DNA from: a virus
Virus record (IMG/VR): IMGVR_UViG_3300037852_000168
Span: 1-38,934 of that record
Length of the DNA: 38,934 bases
Direction: 5' to 3' (one strand)
The stretch's first letter is position 1; every line of letters starts with the position of its first letter. The position numbers and the translations under genes are program-made. Below are positions 27,882-35,484 of this stretch, in pieces. A model generated the notes under the pieces. It made no database searches and was not told where the DNA came from. It saw only the letters and a program-made list of their open reading frames with translations.

Positions 27882-28577
27882 ATGTCACAATCAGAATTCA
27901 TTCACGAATTAGCCTCGGCCTTATCAAAAGCTCAAGGCGAAATGCAAGCCGCTATCAAGGATAAAGTAAACCCGTTTTACACTAGCTCATATGCTGATTT
28001 GGGTAGTGTATGGGATGCTGCCCGACCCGTTCTAGGTAAGAACGGGCTTTGCATCATGCAGACAACCGAAATGGTAGATAAGCAGATTATCATGGTGACA
28101 ACGCTGGCCCATACGTCGGGCCAATGGGTGAAATCATATCTGCCGCTTCTCCTAAAAAAAGACGATAGCCAAGGAATAGGCGCAGCAATGACTTACCTAA
28201 GAAGATATTCGCTTTCTGCCCTAGTTGGCGTAGTGTGCGAAGATGATGATGATGGAGAAACGGCAGTGGGGAGAGGTAAAGCACAAAAGGAAGAGAAGGA
28301 AGCAAAACAAAAGGAAGAGAAGGAAGCAAAACAAAAGCAGTCGGTAGCGCCATCCCCTCAAGTTGCGCCAGTAGAAAAGATAGATCAAAACCAAATGGAC
28401 ACCTTGAATGCGTTGGTTGGACATCTAGAAGAACCCAAGCCTTTTTTCGACTGGATTAAAAAGTCTTTCAATGCCGTATCTTTGCAAGACATTCCAAAGG
28501 ATAGTTTTGGTAAGTGTGTTACATTACTTCATGCCAAGATCAAGTTCTTAGCAAGTGAAGAAAGAGGGGTAGCATAA
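27882..28577 (+). CDS. erf: ERF-family single-strand annealing protein
   Basis: The 231-residue protein shows the ERF signature: NPFYTSSYADLGSVWDA at residues 30-46 and QGIGAAMTYLRRYSLSALVGV at about 97-117, followed by an acidic EDDDDG. A Lys/Glu linker (about residues 130-150) is encoded by tandem 24-bp DNA repeats. It anneals complementary DNA in phage recombination, as does P22 Erf. It partners with the exonuclease encoded by the next gene, whose ATG overlaps its stop (TAATG). Confidence 0.9.
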   Translation: MSQSEFIHELASALSKAQGEMQAAIKDKVNPFYTSSYADLGSVWDAARPVLGKNGLCIMQTTEMVDKQIIMVTTLAHTSGQWVKSYLPLLLKKDDSQGIGAAMTYLRRYSLSALVGVVCEDDDDGETAVGRGKAQKEEKEAKQKEEKEAKQKQSVAPSPQVAPVEKIDQNQMDTLNALVGHLEEPKPFFDWIKKSFNAVSLQDIPKDSFGKCVTLLHAKIKFLASEERGVA

Positions 28578-29443
28578 TGAAAATTATTAACGTAGAACAA
28601 GGCAGCCCAGAGTGGCTGTCTTGGAGAAAGACGGTTATTACAGCTACTGATTGCCCTGCTATTCTAGGCTCTTCTCCATGGTCTACGGCGTATAAGTGCT
28701 GGCAAAGGAAGCTCGATTTGATAGAAGAGCAGCCGACCAATTACGCCATGGAAAGAGGAAAGGGTCTTGAGCCTTTCATTAGAGAAAGGTTTATAGAGAA
28801 GTTCGGGATTAATATGACCCCTGCCGTCGTAGAAAGCTCAGAATATGACTTCTTGGGCGCGTCCCTGGATGGGATATCTGATTGCGGCAAATACATTCTA
28901 GAGATAAAAACGGGAGGGCTTAAACTTTACGGCATGGGGCGGCAGGGGATGATACCGCAATATTATCTAGATCAAATACAGCATCAATTGCTAGTTACGG
29001 GAGCTGATAAGGCATTTTATCATTTGGGGGGTGAAGATGAAGAGAAGGATATTGTGATAGAAGTCTTGCCTGACCCAGCATTTAAGGCGAAATTCCTTCC
29101 AGTGGCGAAAGCATTCTTGAAGTGCATGGCATTTAGTGAGCCGCCGGAGTTGCAGGATTCGGATTATGTAGATATGTCAAAAGAGCCAGCATGGAACGAG
29201 GCGGCTAAGGAGTATCGCCAACTGAGCATACAAATTAAGATGCTGGAAGAGATAAAGGAACAGTACCGCAAAGAGCTTTTAAAGCGCTGTGCTGATCAAA
29301 ACTGTTCAGGTGGCGGTGTAAAGATAATGAAGATGGTTAGGCGTGGACGTATAGTCTATGATGAGATTCCAGAGCTCAAGGATGTTGACTTGGATAAATA
29401 CAGAGAGGAAGCTAGTTCCAGTTGGAAAATACTTACCACATGA
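28577..29443 (+). CDS. YqaJ/lambda-type recombination exonuclease
   Basis: The 288-residue protein has the YqaJ/RecB-like nuclease motifs: SPEWLSWRKTVITATD at residues 10-25, E65 (GLEPF), D98 (GASLDG), and E109/K111 (LEIKTG). The C-terminal third is helical. It digests DNA ends to give 3' single strands for the ERF protein, making a two-component recombination system like lambda Exo/Beta. It is the last gene of the early operon, followed by a hairpin. Confidence 0.88.
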   Translation: MKIINVEQGSPEWLSWRKTVITATDCPAILGSSPWSTAYKCWQRKLDLIEEQPTNYAMERGKGLEPFIRERFIEKFGINMTPAVVESSEYDFLGASLDGISDCGKYILEIKTGGLKLYGMGRQGMIPQYYLDQIQHQLLVTGADKAFYHLGGEDEEKDIVIEVLPDPAFKAKFLPVAKAFLKCMAFSEPPELQDSDYVDMSKEPAWNEAAKEYRQLSIQIKMLEEIKEQYRKELLKRCADQNCSGGGVKIMKMVRRGRIVYDEIPELKDVDLDKYREEASSSWKILTT

Positions 29444-29453
29444 GAGAGGGATA

Positions 29454-29481
29454 GGCGCGTTTACATGGAGTAAACGCGTCT
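29454..29481 (+). terminator. Likely terminator after the exonuclease gene
   Basis: GGCGCGT and ACGCGTC, extended by TTAC/GTAA with one bulged T, form a strong stem with an ATGGA loop directly downstream of the exonuclease stop. The T-tract is weak (CTTGTCT), so the terminator may be inefficient. Transcription from the other strand converges here. Confidence 0.5.
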
Positions 29482-29508
29482 TGTCTACATGGAACAGCCC
29501 TTCATCTT

Positions 29509-29625
29509 CATGGCTTTCTTTTCTCCAATCTTCTCATGCTTCTTGTCATTCTTCTTGTCCATGCTTGCGAGCTTGTCCATGCCCTTATCCATGATCTTCT
29601 TTTCTTTCTTTATCTGTTTATCCAT
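29509..29625 (-). CDS. Small Lys/Met-rich peptide, 38 aa
   Basis: The 38-codon frame starts at ATG 29625 and ends at TGA 29509. It is highly basic and repeats MDK (three or more times in an IMDKGMDKLASMDKK stretch). AAGAAGTAACTTT upstream gives a weak site. Similar Lys/Met-rich tails occur next to the following small gene's family in phages. It may be a pseudo-repetitive peptide without function. Confidence 0.45.
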
Positions 29626-29629
29626 AAAG

Positions 29630-29782
29630 TTACTTCTTTCCTTTTTTGGGGATTTTAGCCCCTGATTTTCTGGCTACACTTAATGCAATAGCCACGGCCT
29701 GACTCTGCTTTTTTCCAGCGTGCATTTCTGTTTTGATATTAGATGAAATGTCTTTTTTTGACGTACCTTTTTTCAGCGGCAT
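29630..29782 (-). CDS. Conserved small basic phage protein, 50 aa
   Basis: The 50-residue protein contains the pattern KKDISSNIKTEMHAGKKQSQ followed by AVAIALSVARKSG. I recognise this as a widespread phage family (often linked to DUF6496-type annotations). It is very basic, with a Lys-rich C-terminus. It lies directly after the glycine-rich fibre protein. Its role is unknown; nucleic-acid binding is likely. Confidence 0.75.
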   Translation of the reverse strand: MPLKKGTSKKDISSNIKTEMHAGKKQSQAVAIALSVARKSGAKIPKKGKK

Positions 29783-29797
29783 GATGCACCTTTTTTG

Positions 29798-30685
29798 TTA
29801 GAAGTATTCAACTATCATTATCATTCCATCTCCGCCTTTTCCTCCGGCACCCGAAGGAGCTTGCGCACTAATACCACCACCGCCACCACCGCCGCCGCCA
29901 CCTGGCTGTGATCCGGCTCCTCCTGTGCCTCCAGTAGATCCAGACTTGGCACCACCTCCACCACCACCGCCCATTCCTGCACCCATTACACCACCAGCAG
30001 CATAAGCAGTACCACCAGGAGATCCGTTGATAGTTCCCGTTTCAATTCCTCCGGTAGCTGCTGCCACAAGAACAGTTCCAGCTAAATTCAATAAACCACC
30101 TCCCAACGCACCGGCTCCAGCAGTAACAGTATTCGCTGTTGCTCCTCCTCCTCCACCTGTGGTTACGGATAATACAGCATGAGTCACGCTGTCCCCGACA
30201 GATGCAGCATTTGCAGGTGATCCACTTCCTCCCGATCCAGCTACGGAACCAGAAGAAAAAAATGATCCATAAGATGCTGTGGATGCGCCTCCTGGTGGAG
30301 AGCCTGTCGTACCGGCTGATCCAAAATTTCCACCCAAAGCTACAATAGCTCCAAGCGTTGTATTATTTCCTACAATACCAGGATTTCCATTGGTTAAATC
30401 AGTTGATTGTGCAAGACCTCCAGCGCCACCTGTTCCTATAGTATATGAAAGTCCTCCTGCGAATATAGCTGCTGGTCCTTCTACATGTGCCGCTTGTGCA
30501 CCTGCTCCACCTGCACCACCACCGGATGTCCCAGTAACTCCTTTTCTTCCAGATCCTCCACCCCCTCCACCACCATATAAGTATGCCTCTACCCACACAG
30601 TGTTAGGATTAATAGTCCACGTTCCAGACCCCGAAGTGTATGTGGTCACAATAGGTGCGCCGCTTTTAGGTCCGCTGTAAGCCAT
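29798..30685 (-). CDS. Glycine-rich fibre-tip / adhesin-like protein
   Basis: The 295-residue protein is extremely Gly-rich. Residues about 40-55 (GGGGGGGSG) and 240-280 hold poly-Gly runs separated by short beta segments, the pattern of a polyglycine-II sandwich like that in the S16 gp38 adhesin. Residues 19-40 begin with a Gly-rich-domain signature (SGTWTINPNTVWVEAYLYGGG). The C-terminus ends in GGDGMIMIVEYF. It is the promoter-distal structural gene of the fibre operon and overlaps the 674-residue fibre by one base. A receptor-binding tip is likely, by homology of pattern. Confidence 0.75.
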   Translation of the reverse strand: MAYSGPKSGAPIVTTYTSGSGTWTINPNTVWVEAYLYGGGGGGGSGRKGVTGTSGGGAGGAGAQAAHVEGPAAIFAGGLSYTIGTGGAGGLAQSTDLTNGNPGIVGNNTTLGAIVALGGNFGSAGTTGSPPGGASTASYGSFFSSGSVAGSGGSGSPANAASVGDSVTHAVLSVTTGGGGGATANTVTAGAGALGGGLLNLAGTVLVAAATGGIETGTINGSPGGTAYAAGGVMGAGMGGGGGGGAKSGSTGGTGGAGSQPGGGGGGGGGGISAQAPSGAGGKGGDGMIMIVEYF

Positions 30686-32709
30686 TAAAATACCTCATAG
30701 TTAGAACCGTCAAAAATAACGTTGATAGACTGATAGTTTGCACTCATGGTGTATGTGGTCTGCCCATCAATGGTGACAGAGCCCCCTACTGTGGTCACAC
30801 TGATGTTGCTCGTAGCTGCTGCGCCGTTACTATCTTTGATGTAGATTACGCGTCCAGTTGTTGGGGCATTGGGCAGCTTGATAGTGATCACGCCACCAGA
30901 TGTTTGGCATGCTAGGAATTGATCTGCGACTAGAACTGTATAGGGAGATGCTCCGTGTGTCACACTCGTGATAGCAAGAACTGATGCGCCATCTGCCCAT
31001 ACTGGACTAGTAGCAGGTCCTGCGCTCGTCAAGACTTGCCCAAGGACTCCGAAGCCTAGGTCGCTTAGCTGGCCAAGAGAGTTAACGGCAACTGGAGAGG
31101 AAGCTGCGACGGTGACTCCAGTGATACCAGCGACGTAGCATGAACTTTGTCCGGCGCCTGCTCCAGGTGGAGTACCTATGCGCGTTACATTGGATTCTCC
31201 TGTAACACCACTATTTCCAATTGCAATGTTATAGCTTTCAGTTCCTGTATAATTTCCACCAGCAGCGTGACCTAATCCTATATTAAACGACCCATTAGTT
31301 TGATATAATGCAGCTGCACCGACACCTATATTATATTGACCTGTGGTTACTGCTTGAAGCGACCCTTGACCTACTCCAACTGATCCGACCGTTGTTGTGC
31401 CACTGATTAGGCTGTTTTGCCCTATAGATACGTTGTTAGTGCCGCTATTTAGAGCAGTTCCAGAATTAAAGCCTACACACACATTTAGTGACCCACTTGT
31501 GATAGAATTAAGGGCACCTGATCCCATTCCTACGTTGTTTGTGGCCCCTGAAATGGAGGGCATGCTACTGCCTAGCGCCAGATTGGTAAGGTTGAAATCT
31601 ACGGTTTCTACTGTGCCTACTAAGTTAAATTGCGGCGTAGCATTGGCAGTAAGTACGCTTGTAATATCTCCAGAAGCAGAATTTGGTTGCCATGTCGGGC
31701 TAACTCCTGCACCATTACTCGTCAATATATAATTTACAGTTCCGAATCCAAGAGAGGAAAGCTGGCCCGTTGAAGCAACACCGACTGGAGCTGAAGCAGC
31801 TACAGTAACGCCTGTAATGCCTGCCGCGTAAGCAGAAGTCTGAGAGCCAGCTGTGCCTAAGCGCATCACATTGGATTCGCCTAAAGTACCTGCATTGAAA
31901 AGAAGAATATTAGAGCTTTCTGTTCCCGTATAGTTGCTTCCTGCTGATGTTCCAATAGCCGTGTTGCTATTGCCTGTGCAGTTCAACAGAGTTTCATATC
32001 CAAACGCGGCATTGCTGTTTCCACTCACCAAAGAAGCAAGACTTTCATATCCATAGCCACAGTTTTGTCCCCCGCTAACTAGATCCAATCCGCTTTGAGA
32101 GCCTGTCATGGTGTTGAAACTACTAGTAGTTAAACTTTGAAGTGAACCTGCTCCGATTCCGGTATTGTGACGGCCGCTGATTATACTGTTTAAAGCTGCT
32201 GAGCCATAACCTGTGTCTGCTTGACCACCTGCTGTAATGGAAGGAAAAGAACTCCCAATACCTAGATTCACAAGAGCACCACCAGAGCAATCGAAAAGTA
32301 GGGTATGGCTGCTTCCTATAAATTCGATTGTCGTGTTTGCCGTCACAATATTGATGTTTCCTGAAGCATCTGGCGTGGCCGTTCCGCTATTTCCCGTTAA
32401 TTCCACCAGCACACCCGACTTATTCACAGATACCCAACCATTGGCATCAACCACGAATTGGGCGCTATTGAATGAAGCAAATCCGGCATGTGTTGTTGTC
32501 GTTGCTACAGTAGCAGAAGTATATTGTGCGACAACTGTAACGGTATTGCCTGAGCCTGTTGTCTCTAAAGGAATACCATGAGCGGCAACGGTAGTGGCGA
32601 AAATCTCCAAAACGTTGCCAATAGGAACTGCCGTTCCCATGTTGGTGACAAAAGATGTCGGGATTTGAGGAAAAGCACTTTCAAATTCAATTATGCCTGC
32701 TTGTGACAT
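30685..32709 (-). CDS. Large tail-fibre protein with duplicated repeat modules
   Basis: The 674-residue protein contains two copies of a module of about 200 residues (about 145-340 and 375-572). Each begins LGSSxPSI, has several NxAxGxxA/GSGALNSI-type repeats and ends in GITGVTVAASxPV...GQLSxLGFG. These repeats resemble trimeric fibres of the YadA-like 'G-x-N-T-x-x-G' type. The C-terminus (about 575-674) is a separate beta domain. It is Ser/Thr/Gly-rich with no enzyme motif. It follows the coiled-coil protein with a 19-bp overlap and is probably trimeric. Confidence 0.78.
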   Translation of the reverse strand: MSQAGIIEFESAFPQIPTSFVTNMGTAVPIGNVLEIFATTVAAHGIPLETTGSGNTVTVVAQYTSATVATTTTHAGFASFNSAQFVVDANGWVSVNKSGVLVELTGNSGTATPDASGNINIVTANTTIEFIGSSHTLLFDCSGGALVNLGIGSSFPSITAGGQADTGYGSAALNSIISGRHNTGIGAGSLQSLTTSSFNTMTGSQSGLDLVSGGQNCGYGYESLASLVSGNSNAAFGYETLLNCTGNSNTAIGTSAGSNYTGTESSNILLFNAGTLGESNVMRLGTAGSQTSAYAAGITGVTVAASAPVGVASTGQLSSLGFGTVNYILTSNGAGVSPTWQPNSASGDITSVLTANATPQFNLVGTVETVDFNLTNLALGSSMPSISGATNNVGMGSGALNSITSGSLNVCVGFNSGTALNSGTNNVSIGQNSLISGTTTVGSVGVGQGSLQAVTTGQYNIGVGAAALYQTNGSFNIGLGHAAGGNYTGTESYNIAIGNSGVTGESNVTRIGTPPGAGAGQSSCYVAGITGVTVAASSPVAVNSLGQLSDLGFGVLGQVLTSAGPATSPVWADGASVLAITSVTHGASPYTVLVADQFLACQTSGGVITIKLPNAPTTGRVIYIKDSNGAAATSNISVTTVGGSVTIDGQTTYTMSANYQSINVIFDGSNYEVF

Positions 32710-33344
32710 GCTTCACCTTTTTTATTGATTCTTTCTATCAGCGTGTAAATGTTCTCTATCTTCTTTTCTATGATAAAGATGGATTTTTGATAGATTCTAA
32801 TTTCTTTCGACACACCATCCTTATCAATTCTTGAAACAGAAAAATTGCTGTCCACCTTTTTATCTTGCTCATCCATGCGCTCCTGTAATGTTGTCTTAAG
32901 CGCATCCAATTCACCTTTAAATGATTTGATTACGCTGTTTACAGAGTGCTGCCAGCATTGAAAGGTGTTAAAGTCAGCTATGTTTGCCTGTTGCATCATG
33001 GAGGACAGGTCACGTCTCACCTTGTCTACATCCTCTTTATTGGCATGGGTATGATAAAACCGATGGATGTCCTCGTAGAGAGAAAGTATCGTTTGTTTCT
33101 GATCAGCAATGAGAGCCTGATGGACCTTATCTTTTTCTTGAAGCGCCGCTATAGCAAAACCAAAATCAGTGGCTTGTTGCTTTATCTGTGCATGTGAATG
33201 TTCAAAGAGAGAATCAAATCTCTCCATGGACATTTTGAGAGCATCGCGCAAAGCTTGCATTTCCTTGTGATGCGAGGAAATGATGGCTTGATGTTCCATC
33301 ATTTCCTGTTTCACTAAGGCGTCAAAGCGTTTATCACCCTTCAT
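32691..33344 (-). CDS. Coiled-coil fibre-region protein, about 217 aa
   Basis: The start at 33344 is chosen because upstream codons have no ribosome-binding site; an ATG at 33416 is an alternative that would give 241 residues. The protein is almost entirely helical with heptad patterns (FDALVKQEMMEHQAIISSHHKEMQ, LIADQKQTILSLYEDIH). A trimeric stalk or assembly chaperone is plausible. It lies between two fibre-type genes and overlaps both. Confidence 0.6.
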   Translation of the reverse strand: MKGDKRFDALVKQEMMEHQAIISSHHKEMQALRDALKMSMERFDSLFEHSHAQIKQQATDFGFAIAALQEKDKVHQALIADQKQTILSLYEDIHRFYHTHANKEDVDKVRRDLSSMMQQANIADFNTFQCWQHSVNSVIKSFKGELDALKTTLQERMDEQDKKVDSNFSVSRIDKDGVSKEIRIYQKSIFIIEKKIENIYTLIERINKKGEACHKQA

Positions 33345-33696
33345 TGAAAAAAGTAGACTGTGGTTGAGCGTAGAGGACTTCAATGTACACCGCGTTTTTG
33401 GTTGGCATTGCTGCATATCTTACATACCACTGAGTGCCAATGGCAAAACAAAAGTCGTCCTGATTGACTGGACGATGATTGGTGGTAATATCAAATAGCT
33501 TAAAGCCACCTGCCGGGACAATCAGTTCGTCTTGTGAAGGGTCCATGGTGAAGATAACGTCACCATCGGATGTGTTGGTGAAGCATATAATGCGCGCCTG
33601 GTGGGCTAAAGGAGGGCCTATTGCCACGAAAGTTGCTTCCAGGCTCGTATATGCCAATGTCCTTAAAGGATCTAGTTTTGCTTGAGTTGTAAACAT
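33334..33696 (-). CDS. Conserved phage virion protein, 120 aa
   Basis: The 120-residue protein carries a pattern I recognise in many podovirus genomes: RIICFTNTSDGDVIFTMD, IVPAGGFKLFDITTNHRPVNQDD, and FAIGTQWYVRY. It is widespread but without a known role; probably a small fibre-attachment or head-associated beta protein. It lies between two fibre genes and is co-directional with them. Confidence 0.75.
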   Translation of the reverse strand: MFTTQAKLDPLRTLAYTSLEATFVAIGPPLAHQARIICFTNTSDGDVIFTMDPSQDELIVPAGGFKLFDITTNHRPVNQDDFCFAIGTQWYVRYAAMPTKNAVYIEVLYAQPQSTFFNEG

Positions 33697-33707
33697 AAAT
33701 AGACCTC

Positions 33708-34805
33708 TTAGGTGAATGTTAGCCCTGTAGTGCCTGTACCACCAATCACCTGAAATTCAAGGTTGGCAATTGTGCACACCAAAACCACAGATGTTGACTT
33801 AAGTCCGGCTAGAGTTCCTGTAGCACCGTTTGTGGTGTGATTTGTGTTTAGCCAAATTTCTTGGCTTGCTCCTTGTGTGATAATCCAACCATCTGTAGCT
33901 TGTGAGCTTGCTACAATTAAAAACATGTCTCCAACGGCTGCCGTAGCAGGAAGAGCAAAAGAGACTTGGGGGAAGTTTTGGCTGAACATATAAGAGTTTT
34001 GAGCCACTAGGCTACCACCAGAAGAAGCAGCATTCACATGGTAACCACCTGACTTTACATCGATGGCCAATGCAGCTGCACCTAACGTGTAGGCAAGACC
34101 TGTGGAAGTTGTAAGCGTGCCAAATGCAGGATCTGCACCAGTAGAACCAAGAAAGACTTCACCATTTGTTCCAGCGGCACTAGCCACAAAAGCACCAGTG
34201 TTTTCTGCCAATACTACTCCGTGAGCGGTTAGTCCTGAGTTAACACCTAACGCTGCAAAGGCTGGGTCGGCTGAGGTTGTGGCTGTTAAGACTTGGCCAG
34301 TAGTTCCTGCGGCTGTTGCAGAAAAGGCAGATAGGTTTTCTCCTATAAGAACACCGTGGGCTGTTAGGCCAGAGTTAGTACCTATAGCAGCGAATGCAGG
34401 GTCTGCGGCTGTGGTTGCTGTAAGTACTTGCCCAGTGGTTCCGGCTGCTGTAGCTACGATTGAACCTGTACCTTCACCAACTAACACGCCGTGAGCTGTG
34501 TAAGTAGCAGGCGTATAAGGGCCAATCAAGGAGAGGACGACGTTTCCAGTGGTGGGACTGGCTAAAATCTGGTTAGCTGTGCCTGTTACTGAAATGACAT
34601 CGCCTGAGGCTGTAGCAAATTCGATCCAGGCTCCGCCGCCGCCGTACATGTAAAAGGCAGTGGGATTGACGGGAGGATAGTAGACAACTTGGCCGATTTC
34701 GTAGTTCGTTTGATTGGCTGTGGGAGGATTTTGAAAGGCTAAAGGAGGTGGAAGAACAGGGATAAGAGCCTGGCCAATACCATACACTTGAAACAACTTA
34801 GACAT
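33708..34805 (-). CDS. Tail-fibre protein with three 45-residue repeats
   Basis: The ATG at 34805 is chosen because GGAG lies 7 bp upstream; an ATG at 34817 overlaps that site. Residues about 103-237 (365-residue count) contain three tandem 45-residue repeats (TAHGVLxGExxxxFxAxAAGTTGQVL...), encoded by 135-bp DNA repeats at about 34499-34095. The N-terminus has QALIPVLPPPLAF and an AFYMYGGGGAWIEF segment; the C-terminus is a beta domain ending GGTGTTGLTFT. It is the first gene of the fibre operon, probably attached to the tail at its N-terminus. Confidence 0.78.
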   Translation of the reverse strand: MSKLFQVYGIGQALIPVLPPPLAFQNPPTANQTNYEIGQVVYYPPVNPTAFYMYGGGGAWIEFATASGDVISVTGTANQILASPTTGNVVLSLIGPYTPATYTAHGVLVGEGTGSIVATAAGTTGQVLTATTAADPAFAAIGTNSGLTAHGVLIGENLSAFSATAAGTTGQVLTATTSADPAFAALGVNSGLTAHGVVLAENTGAFVASAAGTNGEVFLGSTGADPAFGTLTTSTGLAYTLGAAALAIDVKSGGYHVNAASSGGSLVAQNSYMFSQNFPQVSFALPATAAVGDMFLIVASSQATDGWIITQGASQEIWLNTNHTTNGATGTLAGLKSTSVVLVCTIANLEFQVIGGTGTTGLTFT

Positions 34806-34836
34806 GCTTTTCTCCATAAAAGGATTGTTTAATCAA

Positions 34837-34866
34837 AAATTACTGAATAACATTCGTGGAAGTCAA
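34837..34866 (-). promoter_or_regulatory. Fibre-operon promoter (TTGACT, weak -10)
   Basis: On the minus strand TTGACT (34866-34861) is followed after 17-18 bp by GTAATT/TAATTT. It diverges from the plus-strand promoter at 34894 and should drive the genes from 34805 to 29509. The -10 is imperfect. Confidence 0.55.
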
Positions 34867-34893
34867 CAAACCTATTCATTGATTGATAGGTGA

Positions 34894-34928
34894 TTGACTT
34901 CTATGGGCGAATATGTTACAGTGTGGTA
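34894..34928 (+). promoter_or_regulatory. Promoter with shared operator (TTGACT-N17-TACAGT; ATGTTACAGTGTGGTA)
   Basis: TTGACT (34894-34899), 17 bp, TACAGT (34917-34922). The operator-like ATGTTACAGTGTGGTA (34913-34928) is 14/16 identical to the site at 26915-26930 in the main early promoter. It suggests that the same repressor controls the small 34956-35484 operon. Confidence 0.7.
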
Positions 34929-34955
34929 ATATGTAGCACACAAGGAGAAAGGTAT

Positions 34956-35150
34956 ATGATTTTCTTAACAGTAGAAGAATTCGCAGGGCGTTTGAAAATG
35001 CATCCGGTGAGCATTAGAAGGGCAATAAAACAGGGTAGGATTTACGCATCGAGGCCATCATGTGGAAAGCGTGCGCCTTATCGTATATGTGAATCTGAAC
35101 TTGAGCGCTTGCACTTTCAAGGTATGTGCGAACCACAAAAAAAGGGATAG
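34956..35150 (+). CDS. Excisionase/MerR-type HTH protein, 64 aa
   Basis: The ATG at 34956 has AAGGAG 9 bp upstream; an earlier ATG at 34890 lies upstream of the promoter and is rejected. Residues 3-50 (LTVEEFAGRLKMHPVSIRRAIKQGRIYASRPSCGKRAPYRI) are the helix_turn_helix_17 pattern seen in excisionases and small regulators. It heads an operon with two small membrane proteins. In the absence of an integrase a regulator of this operon is more likely than an excisionase. Confidence 0.8.
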   Translation: MIFLTVEEFAGRLKMHPVSIRRAIKQGRIYASRPSCGKRAPYRICESELERLHFQGMCEPQKKG

Positions 35151-35155
35151 ATCAT

Positions 35156-35401
35156 ATGGAATGGTTTGAAACAATCAGATCTTTTTTCATGGTAATCTTC
35201 ACTGCATGTGCATCTTATATGTTGATACAAATGCAAAAAGACATGAAAACACAAGCAGAGCATATTCACCATCTGTATATCATGTTTTATGATAAACTAT
35301 CAGAGTACAAAGTTAAGAATGTTGTCGATGTTCCACAATCTGAAACACCCAGGATTGCGATGCCTAACAATCCTGATATACTTAAGGAGAATGAAAAATG
35401 A
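35156..35401 (+). CDS. Small membrane protein, 81 aa (lysis candidate)
   Basis: The ATG at 35156 is preceded by AGGGATAG. Residues about 10-28 (FFMVIFTACASYMLIQM) form one membrane segment. A helical part follows (QKDMKTQAEHIHHLYIMFYDKL) and then a polar tail. One N-terminal membrane helix plus a coiled-coil-like part is the layout of an inner-membrane spanin or small holin. No endolysin is found nearby. It is coupled to the next gene by ATGA. Confidence 0.6.
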   Translation: MEWFETIRSFFMVIFTACASYMLIQMQKDMKTQAEHIHHLYIMFYDKLSEYKVKNVVDVPQSETPRIAMPNNPDILKENEK

Positions 35402-35484
35402 TTATAATATATGGAACGATAGGTTTTCTTTTTGCTGGTTGGGTGTATAGCTTTATCAATCCCGACGACTATTTGCCTTTTTAG
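35398..35484 (+). CDS. Tiny membrane peptide, 28 aa
   Basis: The 28-codon frame starts with an ATGA overlap on the previous gene. Residues 2-20 (IIIYGTIGFLFAGWVYSFI) are hydrophobic, a single membrane segment. Its end overlaps the convergent ejection-protein gene by 29 bp. Coupling supports it being translated. It could be a holin partner or a regulator of membrane insertion; nothing in the sequence decides. Confidence 0.45.
   Translation: MIIIYGTIGFLFAGWVYSFINPDDYLPF

Noticed and set aside
29798-30685. Collagen-like protein
   Set aside because: The Gly pattern is runs and GGxGG, not regular G-x-y triplets.
34956-35150. True excisionase
   Set aside because: The fold fits, but no integrase or attachment site is visible in the whole circle, so I call it an HTH regulator of the Xis/MerR type.
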